Both the position numbers and the translations under genes were made by a program. A stretch of 64,000 nt of DNA. It comes from Amycolatopsis sulphurea. Lineage in GTDB: Bacteria > Actinomycetota > Actinomycetes > Mycobacteriales > Pseudonocardiaceae. The notes under the pieces were generated by a model, which was given only the letters and a program-made list of their open reading frames with translations, made no database searches and was not told where the DNA came from. The DNA is taken from assembly GCF_002564045.1 (NCBI RefSeq), contig NZ_PDJK01000002.1, forward strand, positions 4,712,001 to 4,776,000. Reading direction: 5' to 3'. The first letter of the stretch is position 1; each line of letters begins with the position of its first letter. Positions 9,453 to 18,889 of the stretch are shown here, piece after piece.

Positions 9453-9486
9453 ACGGCCCCTTTCCGCTCCGGCGGGAAGGGGCCGT
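9453..9486 (+). terminator. Hairpin terminator after glyS
   Basis: Thirteen-base arms 9453-9465 and 9474-9486 pair with a single G-T wobble around an 8-base loop, 21 bases after the glyS stop. No T run follows, which is common for actinobacterial terminators. Confidence 0.7.
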
Positions 9487-9574
9487 CGCCTTGTCCTGCC
9501 CCTGACATCTGTCACGGGTAGGACATGACGCCCGCCCTGCGTACCGGGGCGGTTCCGGCGGCACGCTCGGGGAC

Positions 9575-10501
9575 ATGGAAAACACCGATGTTGTCGCGGC
9601 CGGGGCCGCGGTCCGGATGGCCGGGGTGCACAAGCACTACGGCGACGTGCCCGCGGTGGCCGGGGTCGATCTGACCATCGCACCGGGTGAGGTGGTGGCG
9701 CTGCTCGGCCCGAACGGGGCGGGCAAGTCCACCGCCGTCGACCTGATCCTCGGCCTGGGCGACCCCGATCACGGGACCGTCTCGATCTTCGGCCGGAAGC
9801 CGGGCGAGGCGGTGCGGGACGGGTTGATCGGCGCGATGCTGCAGAACGGCACGCTGCTGGACGACCTGACCGTGCGGGAGACCGTCGGGCTGGTCGGGCG
9901 GCTGCACCGGCGGCCGCTGCCGCTCGGCGAGGCGCTGCGCCAAGCCGGGATCGAGGACCTCGCCGGACGCCGGGCGAACAAGCTCTCCGGTGGGCAGAAA
10001 CAACGCGTCCGGTTCGCGATCGCGCTGGTCTCCGACCCCGACTTGCTGGTGCTCGACGAACCGACCGCGGCGATGGACGTCGGCAGCAGGCGCGAGTTCT
10101 GGCAGTCCATGTACACCTTCACCGAGACCGGGCGGACGGTGCTGTTCGCGACGCATTACCTCGAAGAGGCCGAAGAATTCGCCGATCGGGTGGTCTTGAT
10201 GCGCGCCGGCCGGGTGGTCGCCGACGGGTCGGTGGCCCAGGTTCGTGCCCTGGCGGGCGGCCGCACCATCCGCGCGGTGCTGCCCGGCGCCACCGCGCAG
10301 TTCCTCGCCGCGCTGCCTGCGGTCACCGCGCACGACCTGCGTGGTGACCGGATCTCCTTGTCCAGCACCGATTCCGACGCGACGCTGCGGGCGCTGCTGA
10401 CCGCCGCCCCGGCCGCCCGCGAGGTGGAGGTCGGCGCGGTCGGCCTCGAAGGCGCGTTCCTGTCGCTGACCACCGACGAGCCCGAAGGAGCCCTCCGATG
10501 A
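9575..10501 (+). CDS. ABC exporter ATP-binding protein
   Basis: A 308-residue ATPase subunit of an ABC-2 type exporter. It has the Walker A (GPNGAGKST), a Q-loop (MLQNGTL), the signature LSGGQKQR, Walker B (LLVLDEPTAAMD) and the H-loop (FATHYLEEAEEF). The C-terminal ~80 residues form the extra domain seen in DrrA/NatA-like drug exporters. The ATG at 9575 is the only sensible start. The stop overlaps the start of the permease gene, and the histidine kinase and response regulator follow: the standard arrangement for a self-regulated drug or lipid exporter. Confidence 0.9.
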   Translation: MENTDVVAAGAAVRMAGVHKHYGDVPAVAGVDLTIAPGEVVALLGPNGAGKSTAVDLILGLGDPDHGTVSIFGRKPGEAVRDGLIGAMLQNGTLLDDLTVRETVGLVGRLHRRPLPLGEALRQAGIEDLAGRRANKLSGGQKQRVRFAIALVSDPDLLVLDEPTAAMDVGSRREFWQSMYTFTETGRTVLFATHYLEEAEEFADRVVLMRAGRVVADGSVAQVRALAGGRTIRAVLPGATAQFLAALPAVTAHDLRGDRISLSSTDSDATLRALLTAAPAAREVEVGAVGLEGAFLSLTTDEPEGALR

Positions 10502-11238
10502 ACGTGGCATACCTGTCCACCGAGGTCCGCAGGCTGCTGCGGTCCCCGCGGTTCCTGATGCTCGTCGTGGCCTTCCCCGTACTGATGTTCCTGTTGCAGG
10601 CCACCGTGTTCACCTCATCGAGCGATCCGGATCACGGGCGTGTGGTGGCCCTGCTGATGATCAACATGATGGCGTTCGGCGCGTTCGGCGCCGGGCTGAC
10701 CAACGGCACGAAGCTCACCGTCGAACGGGCCTCCGGCTGGCAGCGGCAGTTGAGGCTGACCCCGCTGACCGGTCTGCAGTACCTGGGTGGGAAGGCGCTG
10801 GCCGGGATGCTCGTCGTCCTGCCCGCGGTGCTGCTGGTGCCGCTGATCGCGTTCCTGGCCGAAGGAGTGCACCTCGCCCCGCTTGCCTGGCTGCGGATCA
10901 TCCTGGGGGTCTGGCTCGGCGCGCTGCCGCTCGTCCTGCTCGGCCTGCTGCTGGGGCAGTTGTGCACTCCGGAGTCGATGCAGCCGGTGACCATGCTGCT
11001 GGTGCTGGGCGTGGGTTTCCTCGGCGGGCTGTGGCTGCCCTTGGAGGCGATGGCGGGCTGGATGCAGGGCGTGGCGCACGCGTTGCCGACGTACTGGATG
11101 ATCAGCCTGGTCCGCCCGGTGGTGACCACGCAGCTGGTGGTCGGCTATCCCGCCGCGCTGCTCGCGCTGGCCGCCTGGACGGTCGGCTTGGGCGCGCTGG
11201 TGATCCGGCTCTACCGTAAGACCAGCGCCCGGGTCTGA
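10498..11238 (+). CDS. ABC-2 type permease
   Basis: A 246-residue membrane protein with six hydrophobic segments, forming the pore of the exporter with the preceding ATPase. Recognisable family features are the cytosolic start SRFLMLVV-like helix, the ERASGWQRQLRLTPL loop between helices 2 and 3, and the last periplasmic loop LPTYWMISLVRPVV. It begins inside the stop of the ATPase gene (ATGA overlap). Substrate unknown. Confidence 0.88.
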   Translation: MNVAYLSTEVRRLLRSPRFLMLVVAFPVLMFLLQATVFTSSSDPDHGRVVALLMINMMAFGAFGAGLTNGTKLTVERASGWQRQLRLTPLTGLQYLGGKALAGMLVVLPAVLLVPLIAFLAEGVHLAPLAWLRIILGVWLGALPLVLLGLLLGQLCTPESMQPVTMLLVLGVGFLGGLWLPLEAMAGWMQGVAHALPTYWMISLVRPVVTTQLVVGYPAALLALAAWTVGLGALVIRLYRKTSARV

Positions 11239-11264
11239 GACCGGACGGGAGAAAAGGGGACACA

Positions 11265-12470
11265 GTGGCGCGTACCGAGGCCGGGAAGTTCCGCTTCCTG
11301 CTCAACGACCGGGCGTCGTGGTGGGAGGAACCAGGGATGGGGCCGATCGACCCCCGCCCGCGCAAGGCCCGTTGGCCGCTGTTCGGCGCGCTGTTCCTGT
11401 TGCCCTACCTGATCCCGGCCACCCGGGGCCTGGTCGAGGACCACGGGCCGCTCCTGCCGCGGATCCTGACCGCGCTGCTGGTGTACGCCTACGCGGCCTG
11501 CTACATGGGGTTCCCGCTGGTGTTCAACCGCTCCCGCCGGGTCAAGTTCGTCTTCGGCGGCGGGATGCTGCTCCTCGGGCTGGTGGCCACGGTGGGGTTC
11601 GTGTCCAGCCCGTACATCCTGATCTACGCCACCGCGACGATCGCGTTCGTCCTGCCGCCGGCGTGGGCGCTGATCCTGGACGGGGCGGCTCTCGGGCTGG
11701 TCGCGCTGGTGCTGCTGGGCACCGACCAGCTCTCCGGCGACGTGGGCGACCTGATCGCGGTCGTCTCGATCACCGCGGCGATGTTCTTCATGGCGAACCT
11801 GGCCCGCGCGATCCGCAGGCTGGAGCAGGCGAACCGCGAGATCGCGGTGCTGGCCGTGGCGAACGAGCGCGAACGGGTGGCGCGCGACCTGCACGATCTG
11901 CTCGGGCACAGCCTGACCACGATCACCGTGAAGGCCGGGGTGGCACGCCGGGTGCTGGAGACCTCCGCCGACATTCCTCGTGCGGTGCAGGAGATCCGCG
12001 AGGTCGAAGGGCTCACCCGGACCGCGCTGAGCGACGTGCGCGCCACCGTCTCGGAGTACCGGGAGGTGTCGCTGCCGGCCGAGGTCGCGGGTGCGCGGGC
12101 CGCGCTGCGGGCGGCGGAGATCGAGGCCGACCTGCCGAACGCGGTCGACAACGTCCGCGCCGAGCTGCAGAGCACTTTCGGGTACGTGCTGCGCGAGGCG
12201 ATCACCAACGTGGTGCGGCATTCCGGGGCGAAGCGGGTGTGCGTGCGCCTCGGCGTGGACTGGCTGGAGATCGAGGACGATGGCCGGGGAGGCGAGGAAG
12301 CGGTGGCGGGCAACGGATTGCGCGGCCTCTCCGAACGGGTGGCCGCGGCCGGCGGGACCGTGTGCGCGCAGCCGCGGCCCGGGGGAGGATGGCGCGTCCG
12401 GGCCGAGATCCCGGCACCGGGCGGAACCGCCGCCGCGGTGCGGGGCGAAACCGCGGGAGGATGGACGTGA
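11265..12470 (+). CDS. DesK-type sensor histidine kinase
   Basis: A 401-residue membrane kinase. The N-terminal ~170 residues form five or six transmembrane helices. A cytosolic HisKA_3 dimerisation domain follows with the phospho-acceptor in ERVARDLHDLLGHSLTTI, then an HATPase domain (REAITNVVRHSGA, IEDDGRGG, GNGLRGLSERV). The start is GTG at 11265, 26 bases after the permease stop. Such kinases usually sense the substrate or the membrane state and tune the linked exporter through the next gene. Confidence 0.9.
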   Translation: MARTEAGKFRFLLNDRASWWEEPGMGPIDPRPRKARWPLFGALFLLPYLIPATRGLVEDHGPLLPRILTALLVYAYAACYMGFPLVFNRSRRVKFVFGGGMLLLGLVATVGFVSSPYILIYATATIAFVLPPAWALILDGAALGLVALVLLGTDQLSGDVGDLIAVVSITAAMFFMANLARAIRRLEQANREIAVLAVANERERVARDLHDLLGHSLTTITVKAGVARRVLETSADIPRAVQEIREVEGLTRTALSDVRATVSEYREVSLPAEVAGARAALRAAEIEADLPNAVDNVRAELQSTFGYVLREAITNVVRHSGAKRVCVRLGVDWLEIEDDGRGGEEAVAGNGLRGLSERVAAAGGTVCAQPRPGGGWRVRAEIPAPGGTAAAVRGETAGGWT

Positions 12471-13072
12471 TCCGGGTCCTGCTGGCCGACGATCAGGCGA
12501 TGGTGCGCGGGGCGCTGGCCACGGTGCTCGGCCTGGAGCCGGACATCGAGGTGGTCGCCCAGGTCGGCAGCGGCGACGAGGTGGTCGCCGCGGCGCGGCG
12601 GCATGCCCCCGATCTGGCGCTGCTCGACGTGCAGATGCCCGGGATGGACGGGCTGAGCGCCGCCGCGGCGCTCCACGAGGCCCTGCCCGGCTGCCGGGTG
12701 ATCATCTGCACCACCTTCGGCAGGCCCGGATACCTGGCCAGGGCGATGGCCGCGGGTGCGGCCGGGTTCGTGGTGAAGGACGCTCCGCCGGAACAGCTCG
12801 TGGCGGCCGTCCGCCGGGTCCACAGTGGACTCCGGGTGGTGGATCCGGCGCTCGCCGCGGAATCGCTGGCCACCGGCGCCAGCACGCTCACCGGCCGTGA
12901 GCAGGACGTGCTGCAGGCGGCCAGCGACGGCGCCACCGTCTCGGACATCGCGAAGAAGCTGTTCCTGTCGGAGGGCACCGTGCGCAATCACCTGTCCGCC
13001 GCGATCGGCAAGACCGGCGCGCGAACCCGCGCGGAGGCCGTCCGGCTGGCCGAGGAACGCGGGTGGCTCTAG
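12467..13072 (+). CDS. NarL/DesR-family response regulator
   Basis: A 201-residue regulator. The receiver domain holds the acidic pair in VLLADDQAMVRGAL, phospho-acceptor Asp in LALLDVQMPGMDG, and the lysine in FVVKDAPPEQL. The C-terminal LuxR-type HTH reads LTGREQDVLQAASDG then GTVRNHLSAAIGK. The GTG at 12467 has GGGAGG six bases upstream; an ATG at 12461 lies directly against that ribosome site and is less likely. It overlaps the kinase stop, giving a four-gene export and regulation operon. Confidence 0.9.
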   Translation: MIRVLLADDQAMVRGALATVLGLEPDIEVVAQVGSGDEVVAAARRHAPDLALLDVQMPGMDGLSAAAALHEALPGCRVIICTTFGRPGYLARAMAAGAAGFVVKDAPPEQLVAAVRRVHSGLRVVDPALAAESLATGASTLTGREQDVLQAASDGATVSDIAKKLFLSEGTVRNHLSAAIGKTGARTRAEAVRLAEERGWL

Positions 13073-13082
13073 CCGTCGTGCT

Positions 13083-13203
13083 GTGAAGGGGCCCTTCACG
13101 GACTCTGAGGCCAGGGCCCCGGCAAAGGTGGCCGAGGACCCGTGGTCGGCAGGGGGAGCCGTGGCTACCGGACCGGTTTCGGGTCCGTGAAGGGTCCCCT
13201 CAC
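13083..13203. repeat. Two copies of the dispersed GTGAAGGGGCCCTTCAC palindrome
   Basis: A 17-base palindrome at 13083-13099 lies ten bases after the response-regulator stop. A diverged copy at 13187-13203 is extended on both sides by GGTCC/GGACC. They bracket the gap before the next gene, where they can fold as transcript-end hairpins. The same element occurs at several other gene ends in the window. Confidence 0.85.
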
Positions 13204-13266
13204 GGACCTCTGCGTGTCCCGGACCGCCTCCCGGGGCGGCGGCGCGGCTCTGCCAGGATGGCCGCC

Positions 13267-13920
13267 ATGAGCGCGGCCGAACGGACTGGACCCACCGGGG
13301 CGAATTGGGCTCGCCGCATCGTTTTCGGCGGGGTTCTGGTGCTGGTGGCGGTCATCGCGGGGACCGGATTCCGCGTGTGGCAGGTGGCTCGGGACAACGA
13401 CAGCGCGCGGGCCGACGTGATCGTCGTGCTGGGTGCCGCGCAGTACAACGGCAGGCCTTCGGAGATCTTCAGCGCTCGGCTGGAGAAGGCGCGGCAGCTG
13501 TATGCCGGAGGCGTGGCGAAGACCGTGATCACCGCCGGAGGCAAGAAGGCCGCCGACAACTTCACCGAGGCACAGGCGGGAGCGCGGTGGCTGACCCGCC
13601 ACGGCGTGCCGGCTTCGGCGACCCTCCCGGTCGGCGAAGGCAACGACACGTTGCAGAGCCTGCGCGCGGTTTCCGTCGAGCTGACCGCGCACGGCTGGCG
13701 TTCCGCAGTGCTGGTGAGCGATCCGTGGCATTCGTTCCGCTCGCGCACGATGGCGCGGGACCTCGGGATCGACGCGTGGACCTCGCCGACGCACAGCGGC
13801 CCGATCGTGCAGGAGCGCGGCACGCAGATCCGCTACATCTTCCGCGAGACCGGCGCCCTGCTGTTCTACGAGCTGGCCAAGGCTCCCGCGGACGACCTGT
13901 TCGCCACGATGCTGGGCTGA
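13267..13920 (+). CDS. YdcF/SanA-like DUF218 protein
   Basis: A ~217-residue membrane-anchored protein. One helix (residues ~18-40) is followed by a DUF218 domain: DVIVVLGAAQYNGRPSEIF, a VITAGGKK turn, EGNDTLQSLRAVS and LVSDPWHSFRSRTMARDLG. The domain has a Rossmann-like fold, and family members are linked to cell-envelope integrity and vancomycin tolerance (SanA). Two ATGs nine bases apart (13258, 13267) are possible. It stands alone between repeats and dgt. Confidence 0.82.
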   Translation: MSAAERTGPTGANWARRIVFGGVLVLVAVIAGTGFRVWQVARDNDSARADVIVVLGAAQYNGRPSEIFSARLEKARQLYAGGVAKTVITAGGKKAADNFTEAQAGARWLTRHGVPASATLPVGEGNDTLQSLRAVSVELTAHGWRSAVLVSDPWHSFRSRTMARDLGIDAWTSPTHSGPIVQERGTQIRYIFRETGALLFYELAKAPADDLFATMLG

Positions 13921-13961
13921 ACCGGGCGGAGATTGCCGGTCCGCGCGCTTAAGCTGGCCGG

Positions 13962-15257
13962 GTGGACGAGGGTTACCGCGAGCACGACCGCGCCCGGGTG
14001 CTGGCCGAGGCGGCCAAGGGCGCGGCGCTCGCCGGTGCGCGCCCGGACGGGCGCAGCGCGTTCGCCCGGGATCGCGCGCGGGTGCTGCATTCGGCGGCGC
14101 TGCGGCGGCTGGCGGGCAAGACGCAGGTGGTCGGCCCGGGGGAGGGGGCCGAGGTCAGCGGCGCTCCGCGGACCCGGCTCACGCATTCGCTGGAGGTCGC
14201 GCAGATCGGCCGGGGCATCGCCGAGGAGCTGGGCACCGATCCGGATCTGGCCGACACCGCCGGGCTGGCGCACGACATCGGGCACCCGCCGTTCGGGCAC
14301 AACGGGGAGCAGGCGCTGGACCTGGTCGCGCAGCCCTGCGGCGGGTTCGAGGGCAACGCGCAGACGTTGCGGATCCTCACCCGGCTGGAGCCGAAGGTGC
14401 TGGCCGCCGACGGCGCCCCGGCCGGGCTCAACCTCACCCGCGCCTGCCTCGACGCCACCACGAAGTACCCGTGGACCCGCCAGGCGGGCAACCCGAAATA
14501 CGGCGTCTACCCGGACGATCGGCCGGTGTTCGACTGGCTCCGGGCGGGTGCCCCCGGCCTGCGCCGCTGCCTGGAGGCGCAGATCATGGACTGGTCCGAC
14601 GACGTGGCGTATTCCGTGCACGACGTCGAGGACGGCGTGCTGGCCGGCCGGATCCGGCTGCGTGTGCTGGCCGACCAGGAGGAACGCGCCGCGGTCGCCG
14701 AGGCCGCGGCGCGGCATTTCTCCACCCTGTCGGTGTCCACTTTGGAGGGTGCGGCGAAGGAGCTGCTCGACCTGCCGGTGGTCGCGGAGCTGGTGCACGC
14801 GCCCCCGGACGGCTCACTGGCGGCGCAGGTGGCGCTGAAACGGCTGACGAGCGAGCTGGTCGGCCGGTTCGCCTCCGCCGCGGTCACCGGCACCCGCAGC
14901 GCGTACGGCGAGGGCCCGCTCACCCGCTACGGCGCGCGCCTGGCCGTGCCCGATCAGGCGGCTGCGGAGGTCGCCCTGCTGAAGGCGCTGGCCCTGCGGT
15001 ACGTGATGAGCGACCGCCGCCGCCTCGCCCTGCAGGACGGCCAGCGCGAGCTGATCACGGAGCTGGTCGCCGCCCTGTGCCGCCGCGCGCCGGAAGCCCT
15101 GGATCCGCTGTACATCCCGGCCTGGCACGGCGCTTCGGACGATGCCGCCCGGTTGCGCGTGGTGGTCGACCAGGTCGCCTCGCTCACCGATGCCCAGGCC
15201 TACGAATGGCATCGCTGGCACACCGGGCGGCACGGGACTCCGCCGACCGGCGGGTGA
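13962..15257 (+). CDS. dgt: Deoxyguanosinetriphosphate triphosphohydrolase-like protein
   Basis: An HD-domain dNTPase of 431 residues that hydrolyses dGTP to deoxyguanosine and triphosphate, or acts on other dNTPs. The metal ligands are visible in [12 protein letters not shown] and [16 protein letters not shown], and a later Asp in [15 protein letters not shown]- and C-terminal regions match the actinobacterial Dgt subgroup. The start is GTG at 13962; a weak GG-rich site precedes it. In actinomycetes dgt typically sits near dnaG, as here (about 5 kb). Confidence 0.92.
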   Translation: MDEGYREHDRARVLAEAAKGAALAGARPDGRSAFARDRARVLHSAALRRLAGKTQVVGPGEGAEVSGAPRTRLTHSLEVAQIGRGIAEELGTDPDLADTAGLAHDIGHPPFGHNGEQALDLVAQPCGGFEGNAQTLRILTRLEPKVLAADGAPAGLNLTRACLDATTKYPWTRQAGNPKYGVYPDDRPVFDWLRAGAPGLRRCLEAQIMDWSDDVAYSVHDVEDGVLAGRIRLRVLADQEERAAVAEAAARHFSTLSVSTLEGAAKELLDLPVVAELVHAPPDGSLAAQVALKRLTSELVGRFASAAVTGTRSAYGEGPLTRYGARLAVPDQAAAEVALLKALALRYVMSDRRRLALQDGQRELITELVAALCRRAPEALDPLYIPAWHGASDDAARLRVVVDQVASLTDAQAYEWHRWHTGRHGTPPTGG

Positions 15258-15369
15258 TCGGCAGCGCACCGGGTGGACTGGCTCGATTCGGGTCAGCCGC
15301 AGAATCCGGCCCCGACGTCCCAGGTCAGGGGAATCGTCACCGGCGCCGGGCAGGAGGTACGGTCGCGGC

Positions 15370-16443
15370 ATGGGTCTCGACAGTCACCTCGACCTTGTGC
15401 TCTCGGTGCAGCGCGCGGCTGCGGGCGATGGTGGGGACGCGTGCTTCTCGCCGTACTCGATCGCGGGCGCGCTCGACCTGGTGGCACGCGCGGCGAACGG
15501 GCGGACCGCGGACGAGCTGCGGGCGTTGCTCGGCGAAGGCCAGAACGAGCTGTTGCGCGCGGCTGCCGAGGTCGGTGATCGGGCGGAACTCGCCGTGGCG
15601 AACACCCTGTGGGCTTCGGACCGCATCACCGTCGACGACGCGTTTCTCGCCGACCTCGTCGCCCGGCCCGGTGGCAAGGCCGAGACCGCGCCGTTCGCCA
15701 CCGACCCCGGCGGCGCGCGTGAGCTGATCAACGCCGATGTCGACCGGACCACCCACGGCCTGATCCCGCAGCTGCTGCCGGACGGCGCGATCCACGCGGA
15801 CACCCGCGCCAGCCTGGTCAACGCGCTCTACCTCAAGGCCGGCTGGCGGCATCCGTTCCCCGAGCAGGCCACCGCACCCGCGCCGTTCCACTCCCCGGGC
15901 GGCCCCCGCGACGTGCCGACGATGCACCTGGTAGAGACCATCGGCTACGCGGACGAGGACGGCTGGCAGGTCGTGACGCTCCCAGCACAGGGCGGTGTCG
16001 AAGCCGTGATCCTCCTGCCCGGCGGAGACCTGTCCACGGCCGAAGCGGGTCTCGACGGCCGGTTCCTGAAGCGCCTGCTGGACAGCCCGAGACGGCAGAA
16101 GGTCCGGCTCTCGCTGCCGAAGATCTCCCTCGACGTGCGCACCGATCTCGACCCGGCGTTGCAGCAGCTCGGCGTGTGCGCGCTGTTCACCCCGGACGCC
16201 GACCTGACGGGCCTCAGCCCGGACCGCCCGCTGTGGGTGGACAGCGTGCTGCACCAGGCCGTGCTGCGGCTCGACGAGCAGGGCCTGGAGGGTGCCGCGG
16301 CCACCGCGGTCCAGATGCGCACCATGTCGCTGGTCGTGGCCGAACCGGTGGTGGTCATCGTGGACCGGCCGTTCCTGCTGCTCGTGCGGCACGCGGCCAC
16401 CGGCGTGGTGTACTTCTCCGCCCGGGTGGTGCGCCCGGCGTGA
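15370..16443 (+). CDS. Serpin-family protein, no signal peptide
   Basis: A 357-residue serpin, slightly shorter than eukaryotic ones. Typical markers are CFSPYSIAGALDLVARAA, ANTLWASDRITVDDAF, the breach/shutter strand SLVNALYLKAGWRHPF, and the C-terminal VDRPFLLLVRHAATGVVYF. The hinge before the reactive loop reads GLEGAAATAVQMRT, whose small residues fit an inhibitory serpin that inserts its loop. There is no N-terminal export signal, so it probably acts in the cytosol on an endogenous or invading protease. AGGAGGT stands upstream of the ATG at 15370, a little further than usual. It overlaps the next gene by four bases. Confidence 0.9.
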   Translation: MGLDSHLDLVLSVQRAAAGDGGDACFSPYSIAGALDLVARAANGRTADELRALLGEGQNELLRAAAEVGDRAELAVANTLWASDRITVDDAFLADLVARPGGKAETAPFATDPGGARELINADVDRTTHGLIPQLLPDGAIHADTRASLVNALYLKAGWRHPFPEQATAPAPFHSPGGPRDVPTMHLVETIGYADEDGWQVVTLPAQGGVEAVILLPGGDLSTAEAGLDGRFLKRLLDSPRRQKVRLSLPKISLDVRTDLDPALQQLGVCALFTPDADLTGLSPDRPLWVDSVLHQAVLRLDEQGLEGAAATAVQMRTMSLVVAEPVVVIVDRPFLLLVRHAATGVVYFSARVVRPA

Positions 16444-18233
16444 GCCTGTTCCGCCCGGCGGTGCGGACCGAGCCGATCCCCGCCGCCGCACCGCGGATGC
16501 GCCGGTCCTGGGCAGACGCCGGCATCGTCGGCGGCTATCTGCTGTTCTCGATCGTGTTGTTCGGCGGGCTGTGGGTGAACCTCGGCCAGGGCTATCTGTG
16601 GAACAGCGCCTCGGACCAGAACCTGTGGGAGTGGTTCTTCTCGGTCACCGCGCATTCCGTGGCGCACCTGGAGAATCCGCTCACCACCGAGCTGCAGAAC
16701 TTCCCGCTCGGCGTGAACATGATGGCCAACACGGCCATGCTCGGCGTCTCGATCCCGCTCACCCCCCTCACGCTGCTGTTCGGGCCTACGTTCACCTGGG
16801 CCGTCGTGCTGACCGGCAGCCTGGCCGGCAGCGCGGCCGCCTGGTACTGGGTGTTCTCCCGGCACCTCGTCCGGTCTCGCGCCGCCGCCGCGATCGGCGG
16901 GGCGGTCGCCGGGTTCGCGCCGTCGATGATCTCCCACGCCAACGCGCACCCGAACTTCGTCGCCTGGTTCGTGCTGCCCTTCCTGGCGCTCAAGGTGATC
17001 CACCTGGCCCGCGGCCACCGCCCGGTGCGCAACGGGAGCTGGCTCGGCGTGCTGACCGCCTACCAGATCTTCCTCGGCGAGGAACTACTGCTGATCTTCG
17101 TGCTGGGCTTCGCCGTCTTCGCGATCGCCTACTGCGTGTCCCGGCGGCGGGAGGTCCGGGCGATGCTGCGGCCGCTCGCGGTGGGCGGCGGGATCGCGCT
17201 GCTGGTCACGCTGGTGCTCGCCGGGTTCCCGTTGTGGTGGCAGTTCTTCGGCCCGCAGAGCTACGCCGGGTTGGCGCACGGGGAGGTCGGCAACGACACG
17301 GCCGCGTTCACCCGGTTCGCCACCCAGTCGGTCGCCGGGCAGCCCGAGGCGGCCGCCGCCGTGTCGATGAACCGCACCGAGGAGAACGCGTTCTTCGGCT
17401 GGCCGCTGATCGTGCTGATGATCGTGGTGACGATCTGGCTGTGGCGCGAGGCCGTCGCGCGTTCGCTGGCGATCTCGATGTTCCTGATGGCCTGGCTTTC
17501 CCTCGGCTCCGGCATCACCGTGGTCCAGAAGGACACCGGCGTCGCGGGGCCGTGGCGGCTGCTGGCGGACCTGCCGTTGCTCGATACCTTGCTGGCCACC
17601 CGGCTGGCCTTGGCGTGCGTGCCCGCGGTCGCCGCGTTGCTGGCCATCGCCACCGACCGGGTGTTCGCCTTCCGGCCCGCCCCGGATGCCCGCCCGCTGC
17701 CAGTGCGGTTGCTCTGGCTGGGCGCGGTGGCCGCGGTGCTGCTGCCGATCGCGCCGATTCAGCTCGTCGTGCACAACCGGCCGGTGACCCCGGCGTTCTT
17801 CGCGGACGGCACCTGGCGTGGCTACGTTGCCCCGGGTGGCACGGTGGTGCCGGTGCCACTGGCCAGCTCGGGCGAGTCCGAACCACTGCACTGGCAGGTC
17901 GAGGCCGGGCTTGAGTTCGCCATGCCGGAGGGATATTTCGTCGGCCCGAGCGGGCCGGACGATCGCCGTGGTCGCTACGGCGCCTACCAGCGGCCCACCT
18001 CGCTGCTGTTCGACCGGGTCCGCGATTCGGGGCAGGTACAGGGCGTCACCGAGGCCGCGCGGAACCAGGCGATCGCCGATCTGCGGTACTGGCACGCCTC
18101 CGTGCTGGTGCTGAGCCCACGCGACCACGCGGACGCCTACCGCGCCACCGTGGACCTGTTGCTGCGCAAGCCGGGCAGGTACATCGACGGTGTGTGGGTC
18201 TGGGACGTGCGGGCGCTCACCACCGGGAGCTGA
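16440..18233 (+). CDS. Large polytopic membrane protein, GT-C-like
   Basis: A 597-residue protein with about 11-12 predicted membrane helices between residues 25 and 465 and a ~130-residue C-terminal extracytoplasmic tail. The loop NSASDQNLWEWFF after the first helix carries the acidic/aromatic pattern seen in some GT-C-like glycosyltransferase relatives, but no certain catalytic motif is present. Its GTG overlaps the serpin stop, so it is co-expressed with the serpin. Function unknown; a lipid-linked sugar transferase is one possibility. Confidence 0.75.
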   Translation: MSLFRPAVRTEPIPAAAPRMRRSWADAGIVGGYLLFSIVLFGGLWVNLGQGYLWNSASDQNLWEWFFSVTAHSVAHLENPLTTELQNFPLGVNMMANTAMLGVSIPLTPLTLLFGPTFTWAVVLTGSLAGSAAAWYWVFSRHLVRSRAAAAIGGAVAGFAPSMISHANAHPNFVAWFVLPFLALKVIHLARGHRPVRNGSWLGVLTAYQIFLGEELLLIFVLGFAVFAIAYCVSRRREVRAMLRPLAVGGGIALLVTLVLAGFPLWWQFFGPQSYAGLAHGEVGNDTAAFTRFATQSVAGQPEAAAAVSMNRTEENAFFGWPLIVLMIVVTIWLWREAVARSLAISMFLMAWLSLGSGITVVQKDTGVAGPWRLLADLPLLDTLLATRLALACVPAVAALLAIATDRVFAFRPAPDARPLPVRLLWLGAVAAVLLPIAPIQLVVHNRPVTPAFFADGTWRGYVAPGGTVVPVPLASSGESEPLHWQVEAGLEFAMPEGYFVGPSGPDDRRGRYGAYQRPTSLLFDRVRDSGQVQGVTEAARNQAIADLRYWHASVLVLSPRDHADAYRATVDLLLRKPGRYIDGVWVWDVRALTTGS

Positions 18234-18302
18234 GCCGGTCCTGTCACATCCCCGCCGCGCACTTCGTCCTCCCTGTGAACCCCTGGAAAAGGAGGACCCG
18301 AC

Positions 18303-18869
18303 ATGCCCCGTATTTCGGTCAAGCCGACTGCCGAAGCCGGCCTGCTGCTCAAGCTCGTCTACCGGATCGCCAAGCGGCGCTACGGCGCGGTGCCGGAACC
18401 GGTCACGGTCGCCGCGCACCACCCCGGCCTGCTGCGGACGAGCGTGGTGCACGAGCTGATGGCGGAGAAGGCCTCGACGCGGTTGCCGGTGAACGTGCGC
18501 GATCTCGCCGTATACCGCGTGGCCACCCGGATCGGCTGCTCCTGGTGCGTCGACTTCGGCACCATGCTGCAACGGCACGCCGGCCTGGACATCGACCGGC
18601 TCAAGCAGATCGACGACTACGCCACCTCGCCCGCGTTCACCCGCCCGGAACGGCTGGCGCTCGCCCTCGCCGACGCGATGTCCGGTGAGACGGTCACCGT
18701 CACCGACGAGCAGATCGCCGAGCTGGAGGCCGAGTTCGGCCGGGCCGGAGTGGTGGAGCTGACCTACCAGATCGCGCTGGAGAACTCGCGGGCGCGGATG
18801 AACAGCGCGCTCGGCATCGTCGACCAGGGCTTCACTTCGGGGGAGGCGTGCCGGGTGCCGTTGCCGTGA
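18303..18869 (+). CDS. Carboxymuconolactone decarboxylase-family (AhpD-like) protein
   Basis: A 188-residue all-helical protein with the CMD/AhpD core. The CxxC pair of alkylhydroperoxidase D proteins is at Cys79 and Cys82 (RIGCSWCVDFG), followed by the usual His (RHAG). This points to thiol peroxidase or disulfide-reducing activity rather than a true decarboxylase. A GGAGG lies nine bases before the ATG. It faces an ECF41-type sigma factor gene across 20 bases; CMD proteins are the classic partners and targets of ECF41 sigma factors. Confidence 0.88.
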   Translation: MPRISVKPTAEAGLLLKLVYRIAKRRYGAVPEPVTVAAHHPGLLRTSVVHELMAEKASTRLPVNVRDLAVYRVATRIGCSWCVDFGTMLQRHAGLDIDRLKQIDDYATSPAFTRPERLALALADAMSGETVTVTDEQIAELEAEFGRAGVVELTYQIALENSRARMNSALGIVDQGFTSGEACRVPLP

Positions 18870-18889
18870 GGCGACACTGCCCGGCAGGC

